Part shown: one piece after another, positions 27,939 to 38,669 of the stretch
Layout of the letters: each line of letters begins with the position of its first letter
Position numbering within the stretch: the first letter of the stretch is position 1
Source: Planctomycetota bacterium
GTDB taxonomy: Bacteria; Planctomycetota; Phycisphaerae; Phycisphaerales; SM1A02
Assembly (NCBI GenBank): GCA_003671055.1
Contig: QWPV01000009.1
Coordinates: 1 to 61,390 of the forward strand
Length of the DNA: 61,390 nt
Direction: 5' to 3'
Notes under the pieces: model-generated
What the model saw: the letters and a program-made list of their open reading frames with translations, nothing else
What the model was told of the DNA's origin: nothing
Databases searched by the model: none
Made by a program: the position numbers and the translations under genes

Positions 27939-28844
27939 ATGGACCTTGGAACCGATTCACTCGGAAACATGAAGGCACAGGCAGGGCACAACCGCATTTC
28001 TGATCGACTCATCGAGTTGATGCCTGCTCGCACCGCGGGCTTTCGCACCATGGATCAGGAGTCACAGCAGTCTGGTTACAAAAATATGGGACGCGCGCGC
28101 CGTGAATTGAGTGCTGCGCCCGGTTCATTCGTCTGGCACGACCTCTACTCCTCCGACGCAGAAGAGAGCGGCGCATTCTTGCGGAACATGTTTGGCTGGT
28201 ACTCCAAGACCCTCGGAAGACGCACGCTCCTTACCTGCGGCGCGCTGCACACTGCTGGCATCGTTTCGGTCGCGAAAGATCCAACATCGCATCCCGGTTT
28301 GTGGCGACCGCATCTTCGCGTGGCGAATGTTGACGAATGCGCAGCACGCGCGCGCAAGCTCGGCGGTCGCGTCGTGAAGGCGCCCGAAGGAATCCCAGGA
28401 CTCGATCGACACGCAGAGATCGCAGATCCGATCGGCGCATCACTCGTCATCGCCGATGGCACACTCGATCGACGCACAGTTGGTGAATCAACAATCTCGT
28501 GGGATGAGTTACATACATCAGATCCACGCGTGAGCGGAACATTTTGGACATCACTCTTCGGATGGAGCACCGACTGGGTTGTCAGCGGAAAGGAACCCGT
28601 CGCAGTGTTCCTCAACGGAGGCACGCGAGTCGCATCGATGCGTCGCACCGCAAACACCTTGTTTGACCGCGTGGATCGCTGGGTTCCGTATATTCAAATG
28701 GCACAAGTCGAGAACGCATGCGCCATCGCCACAGGCCTCGGCGCAGTCGTCACTGCACGCTTTCCTAAAGACGCCCTCCTCAATGACGCGGCAATTCTCC
28801 GCGAACCCGGCGGCGCAGAAATCGGCGTATGTGGGGGTGTTTAA
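27939..28844 (+). CDS. Tandem VOC (glyoxalase-like) domain protein
   Basis: A 301-residue cytoplasmic protein with two VOC domains (about residues 60-170 and 185-300), introduced by GSFVWHDLYSSDAEESGAFLRNMFGW and ISWDELHTSDPRVSGTFWTSLFGW, the same block repeated. It resembles the CFP30B/glyoxalase-like tandem VOC proteins; an enzymatic role is not certain because the metal ligands are not obvious (H in W-H-D of the first domain, E in W-D-E of the second). ATG at 27939 is chosen because GGAGGG lies seven bases upstream. It is a single gene between tRNA-Pro and groEL. Confidence 0.88.
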   Translation: MDLGTDSLGNMKAQAGHNRISDRLIELMPARTAGFRTMDQESQQSGYKNMGRARRELSAAPGSFVWHDLYSSDAEESGAFLRNMFGWYSKTLGRRTLLTCGALHTAGIVSVAKDPTSHPGLWRPHLRVANVDECAARARKLGGRVVKAPEGIPGLDRHAEIADPIGASLVIADGTLDRRTVGESTISWDELHTSDPRVSGTFWTSLFGWSTDWVVSGKEPVAVFLNGGTRVASMRRTANTLFDRVDRWVPYIQMAQVENACAIATGLGAVVTARFPKDALLNDAAILREPGGAEIGVCGGV

Positions 28845-28890
28845 GCGCTTCTGATGATTTCTGCCCCAAGCGGCAAAATCATCACGCGCT
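28844..28890. repeat. Hairpin after the VOC stop codon
   Basis: AGCGC...GATGATTT.TGCC pairs with GGCAAAATCATC...GCGCT across a short loop. It lies in the convergent gap between the VOC gene and groEL. No U tract follows on either strand, so it is a possible mRNA 3' end structure rather than a proven terminator. Confidence 0.45.
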
Positions 28891-28944
28891 GTGGTACGGC
28901 TCGCGGAGTGAATCCGCTTCGCCTGAGCGGGCGTCTTCAAACAA

Positions 28945-28972
28945 CAGGACCCAAGCGGTTGCTTGGGTCCTG
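28945..28972 (-). terminator. Terminator of groEL
   Basis: CAGGACCCAAGC and its complement form a perfect 12-base stem with a GGTT-type loop, followed on the minus strand by TTGTTTG. It lies 32 bases beyond the groEL stop. Confidence 0.8.
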
Positions 28973-29004
28973 TGAGTGCTTGGTTGCGAGAGAGCGCGCG
29001 TGGA

Positions 29005-30666
<1,662 letters not shown>

Positions 30667-30698
30667 CTACTAAACGTGTCGCCGAGTGAACCAGTGAA

Positions 30699-30992
30699 TC
30701 AGGCTTCGATGACGCCGAGGATGTCGTCTTCGCTCATGATGAGGAGCGCATCGTTGTCGATCTTGACTTCGGTGCCCGCGTAAGAACTGAAGATGACGCT
30801 GTCGCCCTTCTTCACGGAGAACGCGGTGAACTTGCCCGTGTCCTTGTGACGAATGCCTTCGCCGAGCGCGATGACCTTGCCCTGCTTGGGCTTGTCCTTG
30901 GCACTCTCAGGAAGAAAGATGCCGGAATCGGTCTTGGACTGCGCTTCATCGCGCTTCACGAGGATCTTGTCGCCGAGGGGACGGAACTTCAT
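30699..30992 (-). CDS. groES: Co-chaperonin GroES
   Basis: A 97-residue GroES. It starts MKFRPLGDKILVKRDEAQSKTDSGI; the mobile-loop region and GEGIRHKDTGKFTAFSVKKGDSVIFSSYAGTEV are as expected. The start is ATG at 30992 with a good AGGAG site, not the longer frame starting at 31094, which adds residues with no GroES character. No CIRCE element (TTAGCACTC/GAGTGCTAA) is seen upstream. Confidence 0.97.
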   Translation of the reverse strand: MKFRPLGDKILVKRDEAQSKTDSGIFLPESAKDKPKQGKVIALGEGIRHKDTGKFTAFSVKKGDSVIFSSYAGTEVKIDNDALLIMSEDDILGVIEA

Positions 30993-31078
30993 AGTGGAAC
31001 TCCTAAGATTGCTGATGAAAAATGGTTGCTGACTGGGAAGGTAAAAGAAGAAGTCTGGGGGAATCGGAGAGACGCTCG

Positions 31079-31627
31079 TTAGGCAGCGTTCCAATGGTTA
31101 GCAAAGTGTCGATCGACACAACTCTTGAGCGCGCGAAGCAAGTGCTCCATGCCGTGCGGACCGGTTGGGTCATCGACGACAGTGAAGACGCCTTCATGCA
31201 ACGCCTCGCGAAGAGTGCGGGCACTCTCCGTTGGATCTGCTTGCGGCGGACGAACGAGAATGAGCGCAGGCGGCTGCTCGAGCCGTCGAAGAAGTTGCAG
31301 CACGCGAGCGCCACCAGCAACGGTCCTCGACACACCGTCTGCAACGGCCGTCGGGCTCGGCTGGTGCATCGGAATGCCGAGGTCAATGACGGCGATATGC
31401 ACGGTCGCGGCGCGAATGAAACTCGAAACCTCATCAGCCGAGCGCGCAGTAAAACAATCAATGCCCCGAGGCGCGAGAATCGGCGGCAGCACCGACGAAA
31501 AAGCATCTTCCCGCCAGCCACCGTAAGACAGCAGCAAGTTCAACCGCCGAGCAGGTGCATGGGCCGGTTGATGAGCCTTCCCATCAGGGAGCACGGAGTC
31601 GGAGTTCGGGGAGAAGTGCGCACGCAT
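31079..31627 (-). CDS. Degenerate receiver-like protein upstream of groES
   Basis: A protein of 182 residues (start ATG at 31627; the frame is open to 31747). LNLLLSYGGW, AVIDLGIPMH and GVFTVVDDPTGPHGMEHLLRAL follow the beta-alpha layout of response-regulator receivers, with the Asp of VIDLG at the phosphoacceptor position. The usual acidic pair and the conserved Lys are not visible, so phosphorylation is doubtful. No DNA-binding domain is present. It is 86 bases upstream of groES, same strand, so it may share its transcript. Function unknown. Confidence 0.6.
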   Translation of the reverse strand: MRAHFSPNSDSVLPDGKAHQPAHAPARRLNLLLSYGGWREDAFSSVLPPILAPRGIDCFTARSADEVSSFIRAATVHIAVIDLGIPMHQPSPTAVADGVSRTVAGGARVLQLLRRLEQPPALILVRPPQADPTESARTLREALHEGVFTVVDDPTGPHGMEHLLRALKSCVDRHFANHWNAA

Positions 31628-31820
31628 GAGAAAGTCGTCAAAAGTCGGAGGTGGAGGGCACAAGGTCGCAACCCGTATGCCTACGGAAACAGCGCGCCTC
31701 GTGCAGCCAGATCGATCTAACTCGCTGTAAATACGAGATTTACGCACGATCCCACGCTGTCACTCCGCTCCCAACCCACCCACCAATGCGCCAATCTGGC
31801 AGGGGCGGAACGCAATCAAG

Positions 31821-31895
31821 AATCCAATTTGGGAATCCAATTTGGGACAGGCACTTTTCTCGAGAATCCAATTTGGGACAGGCACTTTTCTAGGG
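31821..31895. repeat. Dispersed GGGACAGGCACTTTTC repeat, left cluster
   Basis: Three tandem pieces: AATCCAATTTGGG (31821-31833), then two 31-base units of AATCCAATTTGGGACAGGCACTTTTC plus spacer (31834-31864, 31865-31895). A related cluster in the same orientation lies at 34865-34950. The GTGCCTGTCCC core resembles short intergenic repeats I recall near RAYT-type transposases in many phyla; no transposase is in the window. Confidence 0.75.
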
Positions 31896-31962
31896 GGCAG
31901 ACTATAGGTGTCGCGAAAATGGTCTGTCCTCCCGCTCTCCATTCCGCGGCGAGGTTAGAGCG

Positions 31963-33165
31963 TCATCGTTGGACGGACGTCAAATGCTCTCGCGGAGCAC
32001 ATCGGCGCTGGCGCTTCCATATTGCCACCCCAAGTGCGGCAAGTGACGCGCATCCGAGTATCGCAACGGTGAATCCCGGTGGGAAGGCCGCGCCGACTGA
32101 CGGCAACACGAGTGCCGCGAACGTTTGATCTCCCCAGTCCGACGCGACGACTCGCAGCGCGCCCGTGTCGAGATCTTCGATACGTGTGCCGGGCTCAAGG
32201 CGCAGTGTGAAATCCACCGCATCGCCGACACGGATTTGCGGCGTGCCATCAGTGGCTCGAAGGACGCGGATTTCCTGTTGAATCTCGCTCGTGCCGTCTC
32301 CTCTGCACCAAAGTGATCCGATCAGCGGGAGCAACGGCGCACCTGGTGCGATTTCGAAGAAGTCAGAACCCACACGGCGGCTCCACAACTCATCGGCGGC
32401 GACAACATCGAGCGCAACGACGGCGTAATTCAGTGATTCGGAGACATAGAAAGTGTGCCGATCGGCGAGCCCGCCACCTGGCTCGGTCGACACATCAACG
32501 GCGCGGCACTGATGTCCGCCAATGTCGACGAGATCTGGCCTCAGCACGGCAGCGCCCGCTCGAATGGCGGTGACGAGGTCGAATGCCGAGGGGGAATCCG
32601 CCGAGAGAGACCGCATCGCAGCGGTTCCTGTGAAACTCTCGTACTCGTGATTCCCTTTGAGCGCCCGGTGGGTTTGCGAGACCCGTGCGATTCCACCCGC
32701 GAGGTCGACAAATGTGGATGTTTCAGTTTCAGCATCGAACATCCAAGTCACACGATCGAGCTTGCGCTCATCGATGCCAGCCGGAGCAGGAGTTTCGGCA
32801 ATGCTTCGGACTGTCGCGCGAGGAAACCCTGGGCTGGCGTTCGCGTAGAACCAAATGGTCTCCTCTCGCGACGCGCCAGGGATCACAGTTCGATCGATGT
32901 TTGCGAACAGATCGTGCGTGTACGCGACCTCGTAGGCAGGCCAACACAGTCGATGGAATGCAATGAGTTCGCCGAGAGCCTCGACAGAGAGATCGTGCGC
33001 CACCGATGGCTTTCCTGCTGACGCGGTGATACATCCAACCGCCGCACGAGCGGGTGACATTATGAATCCAAAGAGCATGAGGCCGGCAATGGAGAGCGCC
33101 AATCCGCGTCCGTGCTGATCGCAGAGTGTTCGATACTTCCAAATCCACGTTTCGCTTGTGACCAT
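31963..33165 (-). CDS. Exported protein with C-terminal membrane anchor, unknown function
   Basis: A 400-residue protein. An N-terminal helix (LALSIAGLMLFGFIMSPARA) is followed by a large soluble region without a motif that I recognise, and a C-terminal helix (FTVAILGCASLAALGVAIW) plus basic KRQRR, an arrangement like C-terminal sorting/anchor tails. It begins ATG at 33165 with AAAGGA nine bases upstream, ten bases after the Cys-rich gene, so the pair is probably co-translated. It lies inside the repeat-flanked block at 31.8-35.0 kb. Confidence 0.65.
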   Translation of the reverse strand: MVTSETWIWKYRTLCDQHGRGLALSIAGLMLFGFIMSPARAAVGCITASAGKPSVAHDLSVEALGELIAFHRLCWPAYEVAYTHDLFANIDRTVIPGASREETIWFYANASPGFPRATVRSIAETPAPAGIDERKLDRVTWMFDAETETSTFVDLAGGIARVSQTHRALKGNHEYESFTGTAAMRSLSADSPSAFDLVTAIRAGAAVLRPDLVDIGGHQCRAVDVSTEPGGGLADRHTFYVSESLNYAVVALDVVAADELWSRRVGSDFFEIAPGAPLLPLIGSLWCRGDGTSEIQQEIRVLRATDGTPQIRVGDAVDFTLRLEPGTRIEDLDTGALRVVASDWGDQTFAALVLPSVGAAFPPGFTVAILGCASLAALGVAIWKRQRRCAPREHLTSVQR

Positions 33166-33175
33166 AGGTTGTCCT

Positions 33176-33670
33176 TTAGTAGCAGATGGGCAGAAAAGCC
33201 GGTGTTGGTAGGTTGCCGGGGCACGGCACGACTGTCGGCGTCAGCGCGTCGCGGCAGATGCAGCCAGTCGCGCCGAGCTTGCATGGATAAGAGTTAGTGA
33301 CCACGAAGGGAAGCATGGAACTGTTTAGATCGGCGCAACTCGAAGAGGGCGCTGATGTGCACAATAGTTGCAAGGGTGGCGCCGTACTTGGTCCAAAGCG
33401 CGAGCGCACCGCAGTACACCCATCCGGGAAGCAGTTACCACAGTCAGGACTTGAGCCCGAACACCCAGAAACCACGCCGTCGCAAGGGTTTGCTCCTGGC
33501 GTGATGCGAGTAACGATTGCCCATTTGCAGCCTGGTGCGGTCCCGCATATGTCGCCCGGCGTTTGTGCGTTGATAGCAACACCTGGGGTTCCTCCGCAGA
33601 CCGCGAAGATGATCGCGAACGCGACCGTGGGCAGGAATGATCGATTCCGTCTTTCTAGAGGTGCTGTCAT
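33176..33670 (-). CDS. Small exported cysteine-rich protein
   Basis: A 164-residue protein with a signal peptide (FLPTVAFAIIFAVCGGTPGVAINA) and about 15 cysteines, many in CxxxxxxC spacings such as DICGTAPGCK and DCGNCFPDGC. ATG at 33670 is chosen over ATG 33688 for the GGA six bases before it. I recognise no family. It is the middle gene of three minus-strand exported genes. The spacing of cysteines suggests disulphides in the periplasm or outside the cell. Confidence 0.55.
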   Translation of the reverse strand: MTAPLERRNRSFLPTVAFAIIFAVCGGTPGVAINAQTPGDICGTAPGCKWAIVTRITPGANPCDGVVSGCSGSSPDCGNCFPDGCTAVRSRFGPSTAPPLQLLCTSAPSSSCADLNSSMLPFVVTNSYPCKLGATGCICRDALTPTVVPCPGNLPTPAFLPICY

Positions 33671-33788
33671 GTGTGTTCCATCCCTCATAGTTTGATTGCG
33701 CTCAAATCTCCCGCGAAGGGCAGTGTGGACAAGCCGTAGCGTTCACGCATCCAAGTTCCAAAGGATTTCTCCTCCATATCGTCTGCGC

Positions 33789-34709
33789 CTAGTTTGAACA
33801 TGGTCCCCAGTTGCTCAGGGTAATAGCGAGGTCCCCGCCTCCAACGTATTGATCGCGGTCGATGTCCGCTCTTGGAAAGGTCGAGACGGGCCCCCAAAAG
33901 GCTAACAAGATAGCCAAGTCATTGCCGTTGACGGCACCATCTTCGTTGAGGTCGGAGATGCATCCGCACTCATCGGGAATGCCATCTGCGTTGTAGTCAG
34001 AGGAGTGGCCGGCGAGGATGTCGCATGCATCTGGTATCGCGTTGCCATTGCAGTCTGGATCTGTGCTATCCGGAACAAGATTGCCATCGCAGTCTGGACC
34101 GAGGTCGAAGAGCGAAACGTCGTCGACGATGGGAGCCCAGCATGAGTTGTTGCCGTTTGGCGTCATCAACGCCTTCAATCTAAGCGTGAGTCCCTTCGAG
34201 CTTGCCAATCCGCGTACTGCGACCTCGCGCCATAGCATGCCGCATGGCTCCACTTTCGCCCCGGTTCCGCAGGAAATCTGCAGTTCGTTGAAGGTTCCGC
34301 CGTCGACGACCTGACCGCGGAAGACGGCCCTGAACTCGTAGAGGCGAAACTGCGGGAGCCCGCTCACGACCAACTCGATTCCAGCCTGGGTCATTCCGCC
34401 TTGGTTGACTGACCCAAGTAGCACTCCATACGCTCCGCTGTTTCCATTTGAGAATCCGAAGCAATTGCTCCCATTTTGGGGAAGGCTTCGCCGCTCGACG
34501 CCCCAATACGAAACCGCCCCTGGCACGACCGACCATCCGCCTGGAAGTACCGTGCCAACCGGGTAGGGGTCCATGTTGACCTGTGGTCCGTCTTCGAAGC
34601 TAGCGTTAGGGAGCGGAATCTGTGTCTGCGCGTGGACGCGTCCGAAGGGATTCGGCATGAATACGAATGTCAATACGGCGAACAAGTGAAGGACGATTCC
34701 GAGTTTCAT
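33789..34709 (-). CDS. Exported dockerin-type protein
   Basis: A 306-residue protein. Signal peptide MKLGIVLHLFAVLTFVF; a beta-rich carbohydrate-binding-like region follows from LPNASFEDGP (as in PEP-CTERM/choice-of-anchor proteins). It has thrombospondin type 3-like Ca2+ repeats (DCDGNLVPDSTDPDCNGNAIPDACD, split here as DPDCNGNAIPDACD) and two dockerin half-repeats (DLNEDGAVNGNDLAILL, DIDRDQYVGGGDLAITL). The start is ATG at 34709; upstream open frame crosses the repeat cluster. Such proteins are abundant in Phycisphaerae. Partner and role unknown. Confidence 0.72.
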   Translation of the reverse strand: MKLGIVLHLFAVLTFVFMPNPFGRVHAQTQIPLPNASFEDGPQVNMDPYPVGTVLPGGWSVVPGAVSYWGVERRSLPQNGSNCFGFSNGNSGAYGVLLGSVNQGGMTQAGIELVVSGLPQFRLYEFRAVFRGQVVDGGTFNELQISCGTGAKVEPCGMLWREVAVRGLASSKGLTLRLKALMTPNGNNSCWAPIVDDVSLFDLGPDCDGNLVPDSTDPDCNGNAIPDACDILAGHSSDYNADGIPDECGCISDLNEDGAVNGNDLAILLAFWGPVSTFPRADIDRDQYVGGGDLAITLSNWGPCSN

Positions 34710-34864
34710 GTGCGTCTCCACGGTCGGCATCGACTTTCTCGACGAGCACAGCTGACCGTGCTGCTGCCGAGATCTTGACTCCCAACAATCAACTATGCGT
34801 AAATCGCGGAATCTTCCCTCGTGTTTATTCGATTTCCAACGAATTTTGTCAAAAAGTACATCAA

Positions 34865-34950
34865 TAATCCAGTTTGGGCAATCCAATCTGGGACAGGCAC
34901 TTTTCGTGAATCGAGGACACGTGAATCGAGGACACGTGAATCGAAGACAG
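34865..34950. repeat. Dispersed repeat, right cluster, with GTGAATCGAGGACAC triplet
   Basis: AATCCAGTTTGGGC and AATCCAATCTGGGACAGGCACTTTTC (34865-34905) match the left cluster at 31821-31895. Directly after come three 15-base units, GTGAATCGAGGACAC twice and GTGAATCGAAGACAG (34906-34950). The region 34710-35068 upstream of asnS contains only this repeat and the asnS promoter region. Confidence 0.75.
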
Positions 34951-35068
34951 GCACAGATTGTGGGGGGTGGTCTTTCGTCGGTTTCGGGGCTTTCGGTGTG
35001 TGCTGAGCCCTGCGACGGGGTGACGGCGTCCCGTAAACTTGTCCATCCCTCCAAAGGGGGTTTTCCCT

Positions 35069-36490
35069 ATGACGAATCCAACTCCGATCACCGTTGCTGC
35101 GCTTTTCAAGTCTGGTCTGACTCTTGTTGGGACTCGGCAACGGGTGCAGGGGTGGGTTCGCACTCGCCGGGATTCGAAGGCGGGGATCTCGTTTGTTGCG
35201 GTGAGTGATGGCTCGTGCTTCGATAGCGTGCAGGCGGTCGTGCCGAGTGCGCTTGGGAATTATGAGAGTGAAGTGCTCAAGCTCACTGCAGGGTGCGCGG
35301 TTGAAATCGTTGGCACTGTTTCTGCGAGTCAAGGGAAGGGGCAGTCGGTTGAACTGCAGGCCGACACCGTCACGGTGCATGGATGGGTTGAGGATCCAGA
35401 CACGTATCCGATTTCACCGAAGCAGCACTCGTTTGAATATCTCCGCGATGTCGCGCATCTGCGCGCGCGCACGAACACGTTTGGCGCGATTGGTCGCGTG
35501 CGTCATTGCCTTGCGATGGCGGTGCATCGATTCTTTCACGAGAGCGGATTCTTGTGGGTGCATACACCGATCGTCACGGGAAGTGATTGCGAAGGTGCGG
35601 GGCAGATGTTTCGCGTGTCGACGCTCGATGCGCTGAATCCTCCGCGCACGCCTGAAGGAAAGGTTGATTACGCGCAGGACTTCTTCGGTCGCGAAACGAA
35701 TCTCACCGTCTCAGGTCAACTCAATGTTGAGACGTGGTGCATGGCGTTGTCGAAGGTTTACACGTTTGGTCCAACATTCCGCGCAGAAAACTCGAACACA
35801 TCGCGTCACCTCGCGGAGTTCTGGATGATCGAGCCAGAGGTCGCGTTCGCGGATCTTCTCACGGACGCGAAACTTGCAGAAGATTTGCTCAAGTACATGT
35901 TCAAAGCGTTGCTTGCTGAGCGCATGGATGACATGAAGTTCTTCGCGGATCGCATCGACAAGGGTTGCATTGAGCGACTCGAGAAATTCGTCGAAGCGGA
36001 TTTCGCGCGCATGGACTACAGCGATGCAATTGCCGCGCTTGAAGATGCAGTGAAGAAGGGCGTGAAGTTTGACTACCCCGTGAAGTGGGGCATCGACATG
36101 CAGAGCGAGCATGAGCGATGGCTCACGGAAACATTCATCGGTCGCCCTGTTGCAGTGATGAATTATCCGAAGGACATCAAAGCCTTCTATATGCGGCAAA
36201 ATGATGACGGCAAGACGGTTGCTGCGATGGACATCCTCGCGCCAGGCATCGGTGAAATCGTCGGTGGTTCACAGCGCGAAGAGCGACTCGATCGACTCGA
36301 TGCGCGGCTTGACGAAATGGGTCTGCACAAAGCGGATTACTGGTGGTACCGCGACTTGCGTCGCTACGGCACAGTGCCGCATGCGGGCTTCGGTCTCGGG
36401 TTCGAACGCGCAATCATTTACGCAACCGGCATGGCGAATATTCGCGATGTGATTCCGTTCCCGCGTGCACCAAAGAGCGCGACTTTCTAA
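35069..36490 (+). CDS. asnS: Asparaginyl-tRNA synthetase
   Basis: A 473-residue class II synthetase that charges tRNA-Asn. N-terminal OB fold (residues ~10-120, [24 protein letters not shown]), then the catalytic core with motif 2 [21 protein letters not shown] and motif 3 [26 protein letters not shown] is AsnRS-like. ATG at 35069 with AAGGGGG upstream is chosen over the frame extension at 35039. A direct AsnRS means that Asn-tRNA need not be made only by GatCAB amidation. A candidate -10 box TAAACT lies 29 bases upstream. Confidence 0.97.
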   Translation: MTNPTPITVAALFKSGLTLVGTRQRVQGWVRTRRDSKAGISFVAVSDGSCFDSVQAVVPSALGNYESEVLKLTAGCAVEIVGTVSASQGKGQSVELQADTVTVHGWVEDPDTYPISPKQHSFEYLRDVAHLRARTNTFGAIGRVRHCLAMAVHRFFHESGFLWVHTPIVTGSDCEGAGQMFRVSTLDALNPPRTPEGKVDYAQDFFGRETNLTVSGQLNVETWCMALSKVYTFGPTFRAENSNTSRHLAEFWMIEPEVAFADLLTDAKLAEDLLKYMFKALLAERMDDMKFFADRIDKGCIERLEKFVEADFARMDYSDAIAALEDAVKKGVKFDYPVKWGIDMQSEHERWLTETFIGRPVAVMNYPKDIKAFYMRQNDDGKTVAAMDILAPGIGEIVGGSQREERLDRLDARLDEMGLHKADYWWYRDLRRYGTVPHAGFGLGFERAIIYATGMANIRDVIPFPRAPKSATF

Positions 36491-36526
36491 ACACGCAGAG
36501 CGATGCGGTACTACAGTTGGACCCCT

Positions 36527-36757
36527 ATGAGCAACTCCTGCAACATCGACCCGTACGGAAAGAAACTCCGCATCGTGGCGGGTGCATTCGTGGAAGGGAT
36601 TGGGCTTCTGCTCTTCGTCATGTGGATCTTCGAGATGGGGCCAGCCTGGCTCGTCATTCCAGCAGGAGTATTGTGGGCGAGTGGCATGGTGATGATGACC
36701 GCGGGATTGCTCGGTCGCTGCCCGCTTCGCGCAATGGGCGTGAAGACTTCCTGCTGA
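36527..36757 (+). CDS. Small two-helix membrane protein, DUF2892-like
   Basis: A 76-residue protein with two membrane helices (GAFVEGIGLLLFVMWIF and AWLVIPAGVLWASGMVMMTAGLLG) ending in GRCPLRAMGVKTSC, like the CPL..LGI.T tail of DUF2892 proteins. ATG at 36527 is chosen. It lies 36 bases after asnS and 22 before the ABC exporter gene. Function unknown. Confidence 0.7.
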   Translation: MSNSCNIDPYGKKLRIVAGAFVEGIGLLLFVMWIFEMGPAWLVIPAGVLWASGMVMMTAGLLGRCPLRAMGVKTSC

Positions 36758-36779
36758 TTTTTCCCGCGCGGGGCACACT

Positions 36780-38669
36780 TTGTCTGCCGCACCCTCTCCA
36801 ACTCCATTGACGCCGCCACCGCTCGCGACGCTGCGCACAGTGCTCGCGTTGTCGCGCGCTGAACATCATCGCTTTGCAATCGCTGCGGGCGCACTCTTCT
36901 TGGGCGCGATCTTTTTGTATCTCGTTCCACTCGTGCCGCAAGCGATCTTCGATGTGGTGATTGGAGACGAATCGAAAGCAAGCACGATTTCGCAGCGTGT
37001 TGTTGCGTTCCTCGGTGGCGCGGCAACTGTGCGCGAATCACTCTGGCGTCCTGCGCTGCTCATGGGCGCGCTTGCGGTTCTCGCAGCGCTTGCGGTGCAT
37101 GTGAAGACGCGCATCGCGATGGGTGCTGCGGAGCGCATCGCTCGACAGACACGCGATCGGATGTACGACCGCGTGCAGCGATTGCCAGTCTCGACGCTTG
37201 ACCGCATTCCTTCGGGCGATCTCATTCAACGCTGCACGTCCGACATCGAAACCACGCGAAACTTCTTCGCGGGTCAAGCGCCAGAAATTATCCGTGCGGT
37301 GCTGATGCTTGTCATTCCGCTTCCGATCATGGCGATGCTCGATTGGCGCATGGCGATCGCGTCCATCGTGTGTGTGCCTGTGATGTTGATCTACACCGCC
37401 GTGAATTTCAGACGCATGGGTCCGTACTTTGGTGTGAAGGAAACCACTGAAGCGAGCATGACAGCCAATGTGACGGAGAACCTCACAGGCATTCGCACGG
37501 TGCGCGCGTTTGGACGAGCAGAGTTTGAGATGCGTCGTTTCGAAGTAACTTCGGGCGCGTATCGCGATGCGGACGCGAAACTCTTCCGACTCTTCGCGAG
37601 TTTCTGGTCAACCTCGGATTTGCTCTGCTTCGCGCAACAAGTGATCGTAGTTGGATTGGGCGCGTGGTTTCTTTCCAATGGTTCACTCGAACTCGGTGCG
37701 TACTTCTACTTCCTCACTGTCGTGAGCATGTTCATCTGGCCAGTACGCATGCTTGGTCGCATGGTGGTCGAAAGTGGAAAAGCGCTCGCCGCAGTTGCGC
37801 GCCTTGATGAGATTCTGAAGGAGCAAGAGGAACGCGACCTTGATGCGAACACGTTGCGCAGCGCACTTGTTGGCGAGTCGACGCAGAAGTCTTCGCACGG
37901 CATGCACATCGTGTTTGACCGCGTGTCGTTCGCGTACTCCGGTGGACCGCGCGTGCTCGACGACATTTCGTTTGTGCTTCCGGCAGGAAAGACGCTCGCG
38001 CTGATTGGACCGTCAGGCGCAGGCAAATCGACGATCGTGCAGTTGCTGCTGCGTTTCTACGAACCCAACAGCGGAAGCATCACGGTCGATGGCATTCCAC
38101 TCGCGCAGATCGCGCGCGCCACGATCCGCAGTCAGTCTGGCGTGGTGCTGCAACAACCGTTTCTCTATTCGAAGCAACTGCGAGAGAACTTGCTCGCTGG
38201 CGTACGCGTCGCTTCAGCGCATGATGGCGCGCTCGAGTCAGCAACGGCGACCGCCTGCATTCACGAAACGATTCTCGGTTTTCCAGAAGGGTACGAAACG
38301 GTTGTCGGAGAAAAGGGGCTCACACTCTCAGGTGGTCAACGACAGCGTGTCGCGATTGCGCGTGCACTTGTGCAAGCACCGCGATTGTTGGTGCTTGACG
38401 ATGCGCTGAGCGCGGTAGACATGCACACGGAGACGGCGATTCTCGCATCACTCCGCGCGCGACAACATTTTCCCACGCGCATTCTCGTTGCGCATCGGCT
38501 CTCCGCAGTCGTGGATGCAGATCTGATTCTCGTGATCGTCGACGGACGCATCGCACAGCGCGGCACGCATGCGACGCTCACGAAGGAGCCTGGTCTCTAT
38601 CAGACGCTGTGGGAGATTCAAACAGAAGTCGCGGATCCCGATGCAATTGAAGAGGAGGTGTCCGCGTGA
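36780..38669 (+). CDS. Heterodimeric ABC exporter half 1 (non-canonical catalytic residue)
   Basis: A 629-residue half-transporter with a six-helix domain and an NBD. Walker A GPSGAGKST (about residue 410), canonical signature LSGGQRQRV, H-loop VAHRLS. Walker B is VLDDALSAVD, so the catalytic Glu is Asp. That places the non-hydrolysing site here, as in LmrC- or BmrC-like halves. The start is TTG at 36780. It overlaps the second half by four bases (GTGA). Together they form a type IV exporter of the multidrug or lipid type; substrate unknown. Confidence 0.93.
   Translation: MSAAPSPTPLTPPPLATLRTVLALSRAEHHRFAIAAGALFLGAIFLYLVPLVPQAIFDVVIGDESKASTISQRVVAFLGGAATVRESLWRPALLMGALAVLAALAVHVKTRIAMGAAERIARQTRDRMYDRVQRLPVSTLDRIPSGDLIQRCTSDIETTRNFFAGQAPEIIRAVLMLVIPLPIMAMLDWRMAIASIVCVPVMLIYTAVNFRRMGPYFGVKETTEASMTANVTENLTGIRTVRAFGRAEFEMRRFEVTSGAYRDADAKLFRLFASFWSTSDLLCFAQQVIVVGLGAWFLSNGSLELGAYFYFLTVVSMFIWPVRMLGRMVVESGKALAAVARLDEILKEQEERDLDANTLRSALVGESTQKSSHGMHIVFDRVSFAYSGGPRVLDDISFVLPAGKTLALIGPSGAGKSTIVQLLLRFYEPNSGSITVDGIPLAQIARATIRSQSGVVLQQPFLYSKQLRENLLAGVRVASAHDGALESATATACIHETILGFPEGYETVVGEKGLTLSGGQRQRVAIARALVQAPRLLVLDDALSAVDMHTETAILASLRARQHFPTRILVAHRLSAVVDADLILVIVDGRIAQRGTHATLTKEPGLYQTLWEIQTEVADPDAIEEEVSA

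Noticed and set aside
30993-31078. CIRCE element upstream of groES
   Set aside because: No TTAGCACTC/GAGTGCTAA pair could be found.
31821-31895. CRISPR array
   Set aside because: Too few units, no variable spacers of fixed length and no cas genes.
33685-33897. Possible 70-residue gene on the minus strand
   Set aside because: No motif, overlaps the dockerin gene's 3' end, and has no ribosome-binding site.
34710-35054. Longer frame of the dockerin protein
   Set aside because: Crosses the dispersed repeat and the asnS leader; the signal peptide begins at 34709.
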